Assembly (NCBI GenBank): GCA_965219875.1
Contig: CBDCOW010000003.1
Location: 1,302,001 to 1,366,000 of the forward strand
Source: DAOUKH01 sp965219875
Lineage (GTDB): Bacteria; Chloroflexota; Dehalococcoidia; SHYB01
Direction of reading: 5' to 3'
DNA: 64,000 bases
Shown: one piece after another, positions 25,176 through 33,036 of the stretch
Numbering within the stretch: position 1 is the stretch's first letter
How the letters are laid out: each line of letters begins with the position of its first letter
Made by a program: the position numbers and the translations under genes
Notes under the pieces: model-generated
The model's database searches: none
Told to the model about the DNA's origin: nothing
The model's input: only the letters and a program-made list of their open reading frames with translations

Positions 25176-25353
25176 GGAGACCTTTGCGTAACTCGGCGGG
25201 CGGGCTTTAGCAAGGTCGCGCGGCCCCCGCCTCCCCCCGCCCTCACCCCAACCCTCTCCCAGCGGGAGAGGGGGCAGGACCCCGCGCCGCCCTCCCTTTC
25301 CCAAGGCCAGCGGGCGGCGTTCTTCCCCTCGACGAAGGTTTGCAAAGGTCTTC
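25176..25353. repeat. TIR element type B, full-length
   Basis: About 178 bp with the same termini as type A: GGAGACCTTTGCGTAAC on the left and the complement of AAGACCTTTGCAAACC on the right. The interior is different, carrying the hairpin CCCTCTCCCAGCGGGAGAGGG. It is flanked by CTCTCCCAAG and CAAGGGGAGAG, again a split palindrome. A further copy of the interior lies just left (25,080-25,140). The 475-bp gap between the DUF35 gene and comB holds only these repeats and the comB promoter. Confidence 0.8.
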
Positions 25354-25407
25354 AAGGGGAGAGAGGCTTGAGGTGCCCAGAGGGGGAGAGGCTTAGGGCG
25401 GTCGGCG

Positions 25408-25436
25408 TTGACCGGGCGGGGTGCGCCGACTACGGT
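25408..25436 (+). promoter_or_regulatory. promoter of comB-crcB
   Basis: TTGACC (25408-25413), 17-nt spacer, TACGGT (25431-25436), then 9 nt to ATG 25446. This fixes the start and implies an almost leaderless mRNA. Confidence 0.6.
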
Positions 25437-25445
25437 GTAGCGGCT

Positions 25446-26312
25446 ATGCGCGTCGATGCTGTGTCCCACGCCGCGGGCTTGGGAACCCTCTCTCAGTCTC
25501 CCCCAGAGGGGGAGAGGTCTACGGTGGCTCCCCCAGAGGGGGAGAGGTCTACGGTGGCTCCCCCAAAGGGGGAGAGGTCTGAGGCGGCCCTCTCTCAGCC
25601 TCTCCCAGGGGGAGAGAGGTTTAGGGATGCGCCGGAGGGGGAGAGGAGGCGGGTCGTCGTCATCGACGCGGTGCGGGCCTCCTCAACCATTGCCCACGCC
25701 GTCGCCTCCGGGGCGAAGCGAGTGGTGCCCGTCGCCGCCATTGAGGAGGCGTGGGAGCTGCGCCAGCGGCTCGGACGAGAGCGGCCCCTGCTTGGCGGCG
25801 AGCGCGGCGGCCTCAAGATCGAGGGGTTCGACCTGGGGAACTCGCCGGAGGCCTACACGCCGCGCGCCGTTGGGGGACGGACGGTGATCATCACCACTAC
25901 CAACGGGACCCAGGCCATGCGCGCCGGCGAACGGGTCGGCCGCGTCGTCGTGGGGGCGTTCGTCAACCTCCCCGCCGTCGTTGCGCGCTTGCTGGATTGG
26001 AGCGAAGACGTCCTGCTGGCACCGGTGGGCCGCGAAGACGCCCCGGTGCTCGACGACACCGTCTGCGCCGGCATGTATGCCGACGCCCTCCTCGACGCCG
26101 GCTTCGACCTCAGCCCCGCCGCCGAGGAGCTGCGCCGCGCCTATCTCCCCTATGCGGGGCGGTTGCTCGACGCCCTCGCTGAGTCGGCGTCGGGACGCGC
26201 CCTCATCGCCGTCGGCCTGGGGAGCGACCTGCGCTACTGCGCCCAGGTCGGCGTCCTCGACTCCGCGCCGCTGATAGACGGGGGCGCGATTTGCGAGGGG
26301 CGGGCGGCGTGA
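25446..26312 (+). CDS. comB: ComB-like 2-phosphosulfolactate phosphatase with repeat-derived insert
   Basis: 288 aa. The family hydrolyses 2-phosphosulfolactate in coenzyme M synthesis, but ComB-like proteins also occur in bacteria without coenzyme M. Core motifs are VVVIDAVRASSTIAHAVASGAK, GFDLGNSPEAYTP, IITTTNGTQAM, GAFVNLPAV and LDDTVCAGMYAD. Between the first strand (MRVDAVSHAAG) and VVVIDAVRAS, about 55 residues (14-68) are encoded by tandem palindromic repeats (SPPEGERSTVAPPEGERS and so on), where homologues have a loop of roughly 15. The frame is preserved throughout. The start is set by the promoter. Its TGA overlaps the crcB GTG. Confidence 0.88.
   Translation: MRVDAVSHAAGLGTLSQSPPEGERSTVAPPEGERSTVAPPKGERSEAALSQPLPGGERFRDAPEGERRRVVVIDAVRASSTIAHAVASGAKRVVPVAAIEEAWELRQRLGRERPLLGGERGGLKIEGFDLGNSPEAYTPRAVGGRTVIITTTNGTQAMRAGERVGRVVVGAFVNLPAVVARLLDWSEDVLLAPVGREDAPVLDDTVCAGMYADALLDAGFDLSPAAEELRRAYLPYAGRLLDALAESASGRALIAVGLGSDLRYCAQVGVLDSAPLIDGGAICEGRAA
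25486..25646. repeat. palindromic repeat tract inside comB
   Basis: CTCTCTCAGTCTCCCCCAGA and its complement-like continuation, then CCCCCAGAGGGGGAGAGG units at a 30-bp period (two identical, a third with one change), then two diverged units. The same palindromes occur in intergenic DNA at 16,400, 23,275 and 27,300. Here they are translated in one open frame. Confidence 0.85.
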
Positions 26313-26683
26313 CGGCGCTCCTGCTCGTTGGAGGGGGCGGCTTCCTGGGGTCGATCGCCCGCTACGGCCTCTCCAAAGCCGTGCACCGCTGGCTGGGCGA
26401 CGCGGCGTTCCCCTACGGCACGTTCGCGGTGAACATGATCGGCTGCCTCCTGATCGGGCTGCTCCTGGGGATCATCGAGCAGCGCGGCGGCGGGTCGAAC
26501 CTCCGCGCCTTCGCCGCCATCGGCGTCCTGGGGGGCTTCACCACCTTTTCCGCCTTCGGCTACGACACGCTCGTCCTCTTCCGCGACGGGCGCGTCCCGG
26601 CGGGGCTGGCCAACGTCGTGCTCCAGCCGGTGCTGGGGCTGCTCGCGGCGTGGGCGGGGTGGAGCGCGGCGAAGCTAGTCTAG
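26309..26683 (+). CDS. crcB: fluoride ion channel CrcB/FluC
   Basis: 124 aa, four transmembrane helices. Exports fluoride as a dual-topology dimer in the family. Family motifs are GGFLGSIARYGLS, YGTFAVNMIGCLLIG and GVLGGFTTFSAFGYD with the conserved Phe and Asn residues. The GTG at 26309 overlaps the comB stop (GTGA) and has GAGGGG upstream, so it is translationally coupled. No fluoride riboswitch is visible in front of comB. The partnership with comB has no obvious metabolic logic. Confidence 0.94.
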   Translation: MTALLLVGGGGFLGSIARYGLSKAVHRWLGDAAFPYGTFAVNMIGCLLIGLLLGIIEQRGGGSNLRAFAAIGVLGGFTTFSAFGYDTLVLFRDGRVPAGLANVVLQPVLGLLAAWAGWSAAKLV

Positions 26684-26699
26684 GGGGGCGAGACCGGTC

Positions 26700-27310
26700 T
26701 CAGGCTCTCCCAAGGGAGAAGCTTTGCGTAACTGGGGTGGCTGAGGCGAGGATGGCGGGCTTCAGCAAGGTCGCGCGGCCCCCGCCTCCCCCCGCCCTCA
26801 CCCCAACCCTCTCCCAGCGGGAGAGGGGGCAGGCCCCCCCCAGCCGCCCCAGCCCTCTCACTCGTCTCTCCCAAGGGAGACCTTTGCGTAACTCGGCGGG
26901 CGGGCTTTAACAAGGTCGCGCGGCCCCCGCCTCCCCCCGCCCTCACTCCAACCCTCTCCCGGCGGGAGAGGGGGCAGGACCCCCCAGCCGCCCCAGCCCT
27001 CTCACTCGTCTCTCCCAAGGAAGACCTTTGCGTAACTGGGCGGGCGGGCTTCAGCAAGGTCGGGCGGCCCCCGCCTCCCCCCGCCCTCACCCCAACCCTC
27101 TCCCAGCGGGAGAGGGGGCAGGACCCCCCAGCCACCCCCGAGCCCTCTCTCAGTCTCTACAAGGGGAGACCTCGGCGTAACTCGGCGGGCGGGCTTCAGC
27201 AAGGTCGCGCGGCCCCCGCCTCCCCCCGCCCTCACCCCAACCCTCTCCCAGCGGGAGAGGGGGCAGGCCCCCCCAGCCGCCCCAGCCCTCTCACTCGTCT
27301 CTCCCAAGGG
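26700..27310. repeat. tandem array of type-B element units, about 145-bp period
   Basis: Four units, with the landmark CGCCTCCCCCCGCCCTCA at 26783, 26928, 27072 and 27217 (periods 145, 144 and 145). Each has the left TIR (AGACCTTTGCGTAACT or a one-base variant), a GGCGGGCGGGCTT stretch, the hairpin CCCTCTCCCAGCGGGAGAGGG and a CCAGCCCTCTCACTCGTCTC tail. Right TIRs are missing. No ORF is convincing. It fills most of the 766-bp gap between crcB and yvcK. Confidence 0.88.
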
Positions 27311-27382
27311 GAGAGAGGCTTAAGGTGCCCAGAGGGGGAGAGGCTTTAGGTGGGTGGCGGTGGGCGCTCCCGCGTCGTGCCC

Positions 27383-27388
27383 TATAAT
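27383..27388 (+). promoter_or_regulatory. -10 box upstream of yvcK
   Basis: A perfect TATAAT, 61 nt before GTG 27450. No clear -35. It covers the in-frame ATG at 27387, which therefore cannot be the start. Confidence 0.45.
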
Positions 27389-27449
27389 GCCGGGGCGCGG
27401 ACGCCGCCGCGTCCAAGCGGATACGACCACGACGCAATCGCGGGGACCC

Positions 27450-28466
27450 GTGACCTCCACCGACACACCGAGCACGCCGAACGACGGCGCGCGCAAGGCT
27501 TCGCCCCCGAAGATCGTCTCGCTCGGCGGCGGGACGGGGAGCTACAACCTGCTCTCCGGTCTCAAGCACCGCGACTGCCGGCTCACCGCGGTCGTCACCA
27601 CCATGGACAGCGGCGGCAGCTCGGGCCGCCTCCGCGACGAGTTCGGTCACCTGCCCCCCGGCGACTTGCGCCAGTGCCTCCTGGCACTCAGCCCCGACGA
27701 CCACTCGGGGATGGTGCTGCGCGGGCTGTTCAACTACCGCTTCGACAAGGGCAACGGCCTCGACGGCCACAGCTTCGGCAACCTGTTCTTGACGGCGCTG
27801 ACCGAAATTACCGGAAGCGCCGAACGGGCCATCAACGAGATGGGCCGGCTGTTGAACATCAAGGGGCGCGTCCTGCCGGTGACGCTGGCCAACGCCGACC
27901 TCTGCGCGCGGCTGCGCGACGGGTCGGTGATCATGGGGGAGACGAACATTGATCGGCGCAGCGCCGGATCCGCCGCGCCCATCGACTACGTCTATCTTGA
28001 GCCATCGACCGCGCAGGTACATCCGCCGACAGCGGCGGCGATCGAGGAGGCCGACGCGATCGTGATCGGCCCCGGCGACCTCTACACCAGCATCGTTCCC
28101 AACCTGCTCGTCGAAGGCGTGACCGAGGCGCTGGCACGCTCTCGCGGCGTCCGCATCTACGTCTGCAACCTCATGACGAAGCCTGGCGAGTCGGACGGCT
28201 TCAAGGCCTCGGATTTCATCCGCGAGGTGGGAAGGTACCTGGGGCCGCGGGCGGGGCTCGACTGCGTGATCGTGAACGACCAGCCTCTGCCGGGCCCCAT
28301 CGCGGAACGCTATCGCGGCGAGCGGTCGACGCAGGTCGTGTTCGACGAGGAGGCGTGCCGCGCCTTGGTGGACGCCGTGCTGCCCCGCCCCCTCGCCGCC
28401 GTGGGCGGCGGCCTCGTCCGGCACGACCCCCACCGACTCGCCGCCGCCGTTTTCGAAGCGCTGTAA
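27450..28466 (+). CDS. yvcK: YvcK/CofD-like gluconeogenesis factor
   Basis: 338 aa. UDP-sugar-binding protein of the CofD superfamily, needed for cell shape and growth on gluconeogenic carbon in relatives. Typical blocks are KIVSLGGGTGSYNLLSGLK, VVTTMDSGGSSGRLR, PPGDLRQCL, HSFGNLFLTALTEITG, AIVIGPGDLYTSIVPNLLVEGV and CNLMTKPGES. GTG 27450, with GGGGA upstream, is the only usable start downstream of the TATAAT. In many bacteria yvcK sits between rapZ and whiA; neither is present here. The gene stands alone after the repeat array. Confidence 0.92.
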   Translation: MTSTDTPSTPNDGARKASPPKIVSLGGGTGSYNLLSGLKHRDCRLTAVVTTMDSGGSSGRLRDEFGHLPPGDLRQCLLALSPDDHSGMVLRGLFNYRFDKGNGLDGHSFGNLFLTALTEITGSAERAINEMGRLLNIKGRVLPVTLANADLCARLRDGSVIMGETNIDRRSAGSAAPIDYVYLEPSTAQVHPPTAAAIEEADAIVIGPGDLYTSIVPNLLVEGVTEALARSRGVRIYVCNLMTKPGESDGFKASDFIREVGRYLGPRAGLDCVIVNDQPLPGPIAERYRGERSTQVVFDEEACRALVDAVLPRPLAAVGGGLVRHDPHRLAAAVFEAL

Positions 28467-28508
28467 GCGGCAAGGGACGGGAGCCCTCGCGAAAACGGGG
28501 CCTGCCCG

Positions 28509-28514
28509 TATAAT
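28509..28514 (+). promoter_or_regulatory. -10 box of the 28559-33036 operon
   Basis: TATAAT 44 nt before ATG 28559. The -35 region (GCCCTCGCG) is poor, so activator dependence is possible (inference). Confidence 0.45.
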
Positions 28515-28558
28515 TGGCCCGATCCCCGAGCCGCGAACGGGCCGCGAGGAGCGAATGC

Positions 28559-29680
28559 ATGAAGATCGATCTGCTTTACGAACTCCAAGTCCCGAAGCCG
28601 TGGACGACGCCGCAATACGTCGGCGAGCAGCGCGTCTTCATGCACTCCCTAGACCAGATCGAGCGGGCCGACGAGTTGGGCTTCGATACGGTGTGGATGG
28701 TGGAGCACCACATGCGGGAGGAGCGCTCGCACTGCTCCGCTCCCGAAGTGTTCCTGGGCGCCGTCTCGCAACGGACGAAGAGCATCCGGCTGGGCCACGG
28801 CGTCGTGCTGCTGCCGTTTCCTTTCAATCATCCCGTCCGCGTCGCGGAGCGCGTCGCCATGCTGGACCTGATCAGCAACGGCCGGGTGGAGTTTGGGACG
28901 GGCCGCTCGACGCGGTTCGAGCAAGAGGGGTTCCTGATCGACTACGAGAAGACCCGCGGCATGTGGCGCGAGGCGCTCGAGATCATCCCCAAGATGTGGA
29001 TGCAGGACCGCTTCTCGCACAAGGGCGAATACTTCGAGATCCCCGAACGGAACGTCGTGCCCAAGCCGATGCAGCAGCCGCACCCGCCGATGTGGATGGC
29101 GGCGAGCAACGACGACAGCTACCCCATCGCCGCCGAGCTGGGTCTGGGGGCCCTTGGCCTCACGATCCTGCTGCCCCTGGAACGCCTGGAGCAACGGATC
29201 CAGACCTACAAGAAGGGGATCGTCAACGCGAAGCCGGCGGGAGGGATGGTCAACGACAAGACGGGCGCTTACACGCTCGTGATGTGCGCCGACTCGCGGG
29301 AGCAGGCGCGGGAGGCCGGCGCCTACGACTCGGTGGTCTGGTGGCTGACGCACGCCGTGCTTGCCACGACCATCTGGGAGGGCGCCCAGTCCACAGAGAA
29401 GATGTTCGGCGACTTTCCGCTGCTCCAGCGCTTCCACGAAGGGAAGGTCGGCGTCGAGGCGTTCGACGAGGCGGACATGGTGCTCATCGGCAACCCGGAC
29501 GAGGTTATCCGCAAGATGGAGGCGTACGAGCGTATCGGCGTGGACCACGTGCTCTGCGACGTGGACTTCGGCCACTTGAAGCATGAGGACATCATGCGCT
29601 CGATAGAACTGCTCGGAAAATACGTCATCCCGTACTTCAAGAAGAAGGGGACCCCGGTGGTCGCCGCCACGGGAGTCTAA
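28559..29680 (+). CDS. LLM-class flavin-dependent monooxygenase (luciferase-like)
   Basis: 373 aa. Uses reduced FMN or F420 to oxygenate or oxidise an organic substrate. TIM-barrel features are ADELGFDTVWMVEHHM, LGHGVVLLPFPFNHPVRVAERVAMLD, GRVEFGTGRSTRFEQEGF, PPMWMAASNDDSYPIAAELGLG and VLIGNPDEVIRKMEAYERIGVD. The EHHM and cofactor-loop residues are intact. GAGGAG lies 7 nt before ATG 28559. It is first gene of an operon with an SDR and two CoA-transferases, suggesting oxidation of a substrate later activated as a CoA ester. The flavin partner reductase is not in the window. Confidence 0.93.
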   Translation: MKIDLLYELQVPKPWTTPQYVGEQRVFMHSLDQIERADELGFDTVWMVEHHMREERSHCSAPEVFLGAVSQRTKSIRLGHGVVLLPFPFNHPVRVAERVAMLDLISNGRVEFGTGRSTRFEQEGFLIDYEKTRGMWREALEIIPKMWMQDRFSHKGEYFEIPERNVVPKPMQQPHPPMWMAASNDDSYPIAAELGLGALGLTILLPLERLEQRIQTYKKGIVNAKPAGGMVNDKTGAYTLVMCADSREQAREAGAYDSVVWWLTHAVLATTIWEGAQSTEKMFGDFPLLQRFHEGKVGVEAFDEADMVLIGNPDEVIRKMEAYERIGVDHVLCDVDFGHLKHEDIMRSIELLGKYVIPYFKKKGTPVVAATGV

Positions 29681-29691
29681 CGGCGGGGCCG

Positions 29692-30495
29692 ATGGTGGAG
29701 TCCTACAGCGACCGGCTGAGCATGCAAGGCCGCACGGCGATTGTGGCGGGCGGGGGGCTCGGCATGGGATTCGCCATCGCGGAGGCACTCGCCGGCGCGG
29801 GAGCACGCGTCGCCGTGGTCGACATCGACTCGGCCCGCGCCGAGGCCGCGGCGCAACGGATCGGCTCAGGCTCGGCGGCGATGACCGCCGACGTGCGGGA
29901 CGAGGCCCAAGTGGACCGGCTCATCAGCGACGTGACCGACCGCTGGGGCGGCTTCGATACGCTCGCCTCGGTAGTCGGCGGAGCCCACGGCATTGCGGTG
30001 CGGGCGCCGCTGGCCGAGACCGGCATGGACGATTGGGACAAGGTCGTGGAGCTCAACCTGCGCCACTTCGTCTTGCTGGCCAGGGCGTCGGCGAAGCATT
30101 TCATCGAACGAGGCGTCCGGGGCTCGATGGTGAGCGTGTCGTCGGTCAACGGCGTCGGAGGCTCGCCCAACCTTGCCTCCTACGGGGCGGCCAAGGCGGG
30201 CCTCATCAGCCTCACCCGCACGCTGTCGGTCGAGCTGGGGAAACATGGCATACGGGTGAACTCGGTGGCGCCGGGGACGATCTTCACGGAGCGCAGCGCC
30301 GACGCCTACACCGAGGAGACGCTGTCGCGCCTCGAGGGCGTCATACCGCTGGGACGGTTGGGCCGCGTCGAGGACGTGGCCGGTACGGCCTTGTTCCTGC
30401 TCTCCGACCTCGCGGCGTACGTGACGGGGCAGACCATCCTGGTCGATGGCGGGATCATGAACGTCTACCCCTTCGATCTTCAGCCCGCCGAATAG
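29692..30495 (+). CDS. SDR-family oxidoreductase
   Basis: 267 aa. Rossmann start TAIVAGGGLGMGFAIAEAL, with the usual TGxxxGxG altered to AGGGLGMG. The active site is Ser in SVSSVNGVGG with Tyr-Lys in YGAAK. NSVAPGTIFTERS and GQTILVDGG complete the fold. The NNAG segment is unusual (SVVGGAHG). It probably oxidises an alcohol made by the upstream monooxygenase. It is 11 bp after that gene and 16 bp before the CoA-transferase. Confidence 0.92.
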   Translation: MVESYSDRLSMQGRTAIVAGGGLGMGFAIAEALAGAGARVAVVDIDSARAEAAAQRIGSGSAAMTADVRDEAQVDRLISDVTDRWGGFDTLASVVGGAHGIAVRAPLAETGMDDWDKVVELNLRHFVLLARASAKHFIERGVRGSMVSVSSVNGVGGSPNLASYGAAKAGLISLTRTLSVELGKHGIRVNSVAPGTIFTERSADAYTEETLSRLEGVIPLGRLGRVEDVAGTALFLLSDLAAYVTGQTILVDGGIMNVYPFDLQPAE

Positions 30496-30511
30496 CGGGC
30501 GGAGCCGGCGC

Positions 30512-31792
30512 ATGACCTTCCCGCTCAACGGCGTCCGCGTGCTGGACTTCACCTGGCTGAACGCCGGCGCGAAAGGGACACGGCACCTGGCGCTCTACGG
30601 GGCCGACGTGATCCACATCGAGTGGAAGGGGCGGCTCGATCTGCTGCGGCACAACCCGCCCTATCACGAGGTGCCCGGGGACACGTCGATGCCAAAGGCG
30701 GCCCCCGGCTACGACCACCTGAAGGTTTCCAGCGTCAACCGGGCCGCCAGCTTCAACAACAACCACGTCGGCAAATGGGGGATCAGCCTCAACCTGCGCC
30801 ACCCCAAGGGCAAGGCGATCTTCCGCGACCTGGTGAAGACCGCGGACGTGGTCGCCGACAACTTCACGGCGTCGACGCTCGACGGCTGGGGCTTCGGCCC
30901 CGAGGCCCTGGAGCAAATCAAGCCCGACATCATCTACGTGCAGGCGCCGGGCTTCGGGCGGCTGGGCCCCTACAGCGACTATCGGTCCTACGGGCCGACG
31001 GCGGCGGCGATATCAGGGCTCACCTGGCAGGGAGGCCTGCCCAACCGCTACCCCTGCGGCTACGGCTTCTCGTACATGGACGTGTGCGGCCCGTACTTCC
31101 TCGCCATGGCGGTGCTCTCGGCGCTGCGCCAGCGCAACCGCACCGGTCGGGGAGTCTACGTCGACTCCTCGCAGTGCGGCCCCGCCTTCCTCCTCACGGG
31201 CCCCGCGCTGCTCGAATGGTCGGCGAACGGCGACGGCCACGTCCGCAACGGCAACCGCTCCACCTACGTGGCCGCCGCCCCACACAACGCGTACCGGTGC
31301 AAGGGGAAGGACGACTGGGTGGTCATCACCTGCTTTACCGAAGAGCACTGGCGCGGGCTGGTGGACGAAATGGGGAATCCCGCATGGACCGCCCGCCCTG
31401 AGTTTGCGACCGTCGAAGACCGCTTCGAGCGCCAGGACGATCTCGACCCGCTCGTCGAAGCGTGGACATCGGGACAGGAACGCTACGACGTCATGCGGCG
31501 TCTCCAAGCGGCGGGCGTGCCCGCGGCGGTCTGCCAAAACACCGCCGACCGGTACGAGCGCGACCCGCAGCTGCGCCACCGGGGCTACTTCGCCCGCGTA
31601 CCCCACTCGGAAGTGCCGCCGTACGACACGGAGGGGCATCCGGGGCTCTTCTCGGACACGCAGCCCTCGCCGTTGGGACGGTCGGGTAGGGGCAGCGCGG
31701 TCTACGGAGAGGACAACGCACGCATCTACGGCGACCTGCTCGGGCTGAGCGCGGCCGACGTCGAGGCCCTCCGGGCCGAGGACGTGATCTGA
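30512..31792 (+). CDS. family III CoA-transferase, Asp-bearing subunit
   Basis: 426 aa, CaiB/BaiF fold (GVRVLDFTWLNAGAKGTRHLALYGADVIHIE). The catalytic-position Asp is in FSYMDVCGPYFLAMAVLSAL. It closely resembles the second half of the double CoA-transferase at 52670. Its stop overlaps the start of the next gene (TGATG), and that neighbour resembles the first half of the same double protein, so the pair is probably a heteromer. The C-terminal GEHN motif is YGEDNARIYGDLLGLS. Transfers CoA to an unknown acid. Confidence 0.93.
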   Translation: MTFPLNGVRVLDFTWLNAGAKGTRHLALYGADVIHIEWKGRLDLLRHNPPYHEVPGDTSMPKAAPGYDHLKVSSVNRAASFNNNHVGKWGISLNLRHPKGKAIFRDLVKTADVVADNFTASTLDGWGFGPEALEQIKPDIIYVQAPGFGRLGPYSDYRSYGPTAAAISGLTWQGGLPNRYPCGYGFSYMDVCGPYFLAMAVLSALRQRNRTGRGVYVDSSQCGPAFLLTGPALLEWSANGDGHVRNGNRSTYVAAAPHNAYRCKGKDDWVVITCFTEEHWRGLVDEMGNPAWTARPEFATVEDRFERQDDLDPLVEAWTSGQERYDVMRRLQAAGVPAAVCQNTADRYERDPQLRHRGYFARVPHSEVPPYDTEGHPGLFSDTQPSPLGRSGRGSAVYGEDNARIYGDLLGLSAADVEALRAEDVI

Positions 31793-33036
31793 TGGACCGT
31801 CTTGGCGAGGGTGTCGGCCATCCGCTCACCGGCGTGCGCGTCGTCGAGATTGGCGACGAGCGCGGCGCGTTTTGCGGCAAGCTGCTCGCGGGGCTTGGCG
31901 CGGACGTCGTCACCGTCGAGCCGCCCGACGGTTCGCGGGGCCGGCGCATCGGGCCGTTCTACCGGGACGAGCCCTCGCGCGAAACGAGCCTGTTCTGGTG
32001 GCACTACAACCAAGGCAAACGCGGCGTCACGCTGGACATTGAGTCGCCCGACGGCTTGGAGGCGCTGCGCCGCCTGCTCGAAGGCTGCGACATTCTCGTC
32101 GAGAGTCTGGGCCCGGGCGGGCTCGACCGTATCGGGCTGCGGTGGGACCGGATCCACGACGAGACGCCCGGACTCATCGTTCTGTCCCTCAGCGACTTCG
32201 GGCTCGATGGGCCGTGGGCCGGCTACGAGGGGAGCGACCTCGTCATGCTGGCGCTGGGCGGGCAGATGATGATCTCCGGCTACCCGTCGGTGGCGGACGG
32301 GGTGTGGGACACGCCGCCCATCGCGCCGCAGCCGCACCAGTCCTCGCACATCGCGGGCTGCTTGGGCGCGATGGACGTACTCGCCGCCCTTGCCTACCGG
32401 GAGGAGACGGGCCGCGGCCAGCGGATCGATCTCTCCTACCACGCCGCGGCCAACAACTGCACCGAGAACAACCTCTCGTGGTACATGGTTGCGGGGGCAA
32501 TCAACGAGCGCGGCCCACTCTCGCCGGAGATGTTCAGCGGCGACGGCAAGTACATGCAGGTGATGCTGGGCCTCTTTCCCGGAGAGTGGGAGCGAGTCGT
32601 CGCGATGCTCGACGAGTTCGGGATGGCGGAAGACCTCAAGGACCCACGCTACGCCGACCCCACCTTCCGCAAGCAGCCGGAGGCTCGGCAGCACGTGGAC
32701 GAGGTGGTGCAGGCCTTCCTGGCGACGCATACGGTCGAGGAAGCCTTCCACGCGGCGCAGCGGCACGGGGTGATCTGGGCCCCAATCCGGGAGGCCCACG
32801 AGAGCCTGGACGACCCACACTTCACCCTACGCGGGAGCTTCACGAAGGTCGAGCACCCCGAACTGGGCCGCTCATTCGACTACCCGGGGTCGCCGTGGGT
32901 CTCCGAGGGGTTACCGTGGCGGAACGGCCCGCGGGCCCCGTTCCTCGGCGAGCACAACGGCGAGGTCCTGGGCGACGAGCTCGGCCTGAGCGCGGGCGAG
33001 ATCGAAGCGGCTGGCGAAGGGGCCGGGCCGGCCTAG
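31792..33036 (+). CDS. family III CoA-transferase, subunit lacking the catalytic Asp
   Basis: 414 aa. The N-terminal RVVEIGDERGAFCGKLLAGLGADVVTVEPPDG and the C-terminal FLGEHNGEVLGDELGLS are canonical. Aligning the helix ending in LAAL, the Asp position is Ser (PHQSSHIAGCLGAMDVLAAL) and no Asp lies within three residues. It overlaps the Asp-bearing gene by 1 nt. The most economical reading is a structural or substrate-binding partner. The stop overlaps the convergent MaoC gene by 4 nt. Confidence 0.92.
   Translation: MDRLGEGVGHPLTGVRVVEIGDERGAFCGKLLAGLGADVVTVEPPDGSRGRRIGPFYRDEPSRETSLFWWHYNQGKRGVTLDIESPDGLEALRRLLEGCDILVESLGPGGLDRIGLRWDRIHDETPGLIVLSLSDFGLDGPWAGYEGSDLVMLALGGQMMISGYPSVADGVWDTPPIAPQPHQSSHIAGCLGAMDVLAALAYREETGRGQRIDLSYHAAANNCTENNLSWYMVAGAINERGPLSPEMFSGDGKYMQVMLGLFPGEWERVVAMLDEFGMAEDLKDPRYADPTFRKQPEARQHVDEVVQAFLATHTVEEAFHAAQRHGVIWAPIREAHESLDDPHFTLRGSFTKVEHPELGRSFDYPGSPWVSEGLPWRNGPRAPFLGEHNGEVLGDELGLSAGEIEAAGEGAGPA

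Noticed and set aside
25080..27310. CRISPR array
   Set aside because: Repeats are 30 or 145 bp periods of palindromic sequence with no unique spacers of constant size and no cas genes nearby.
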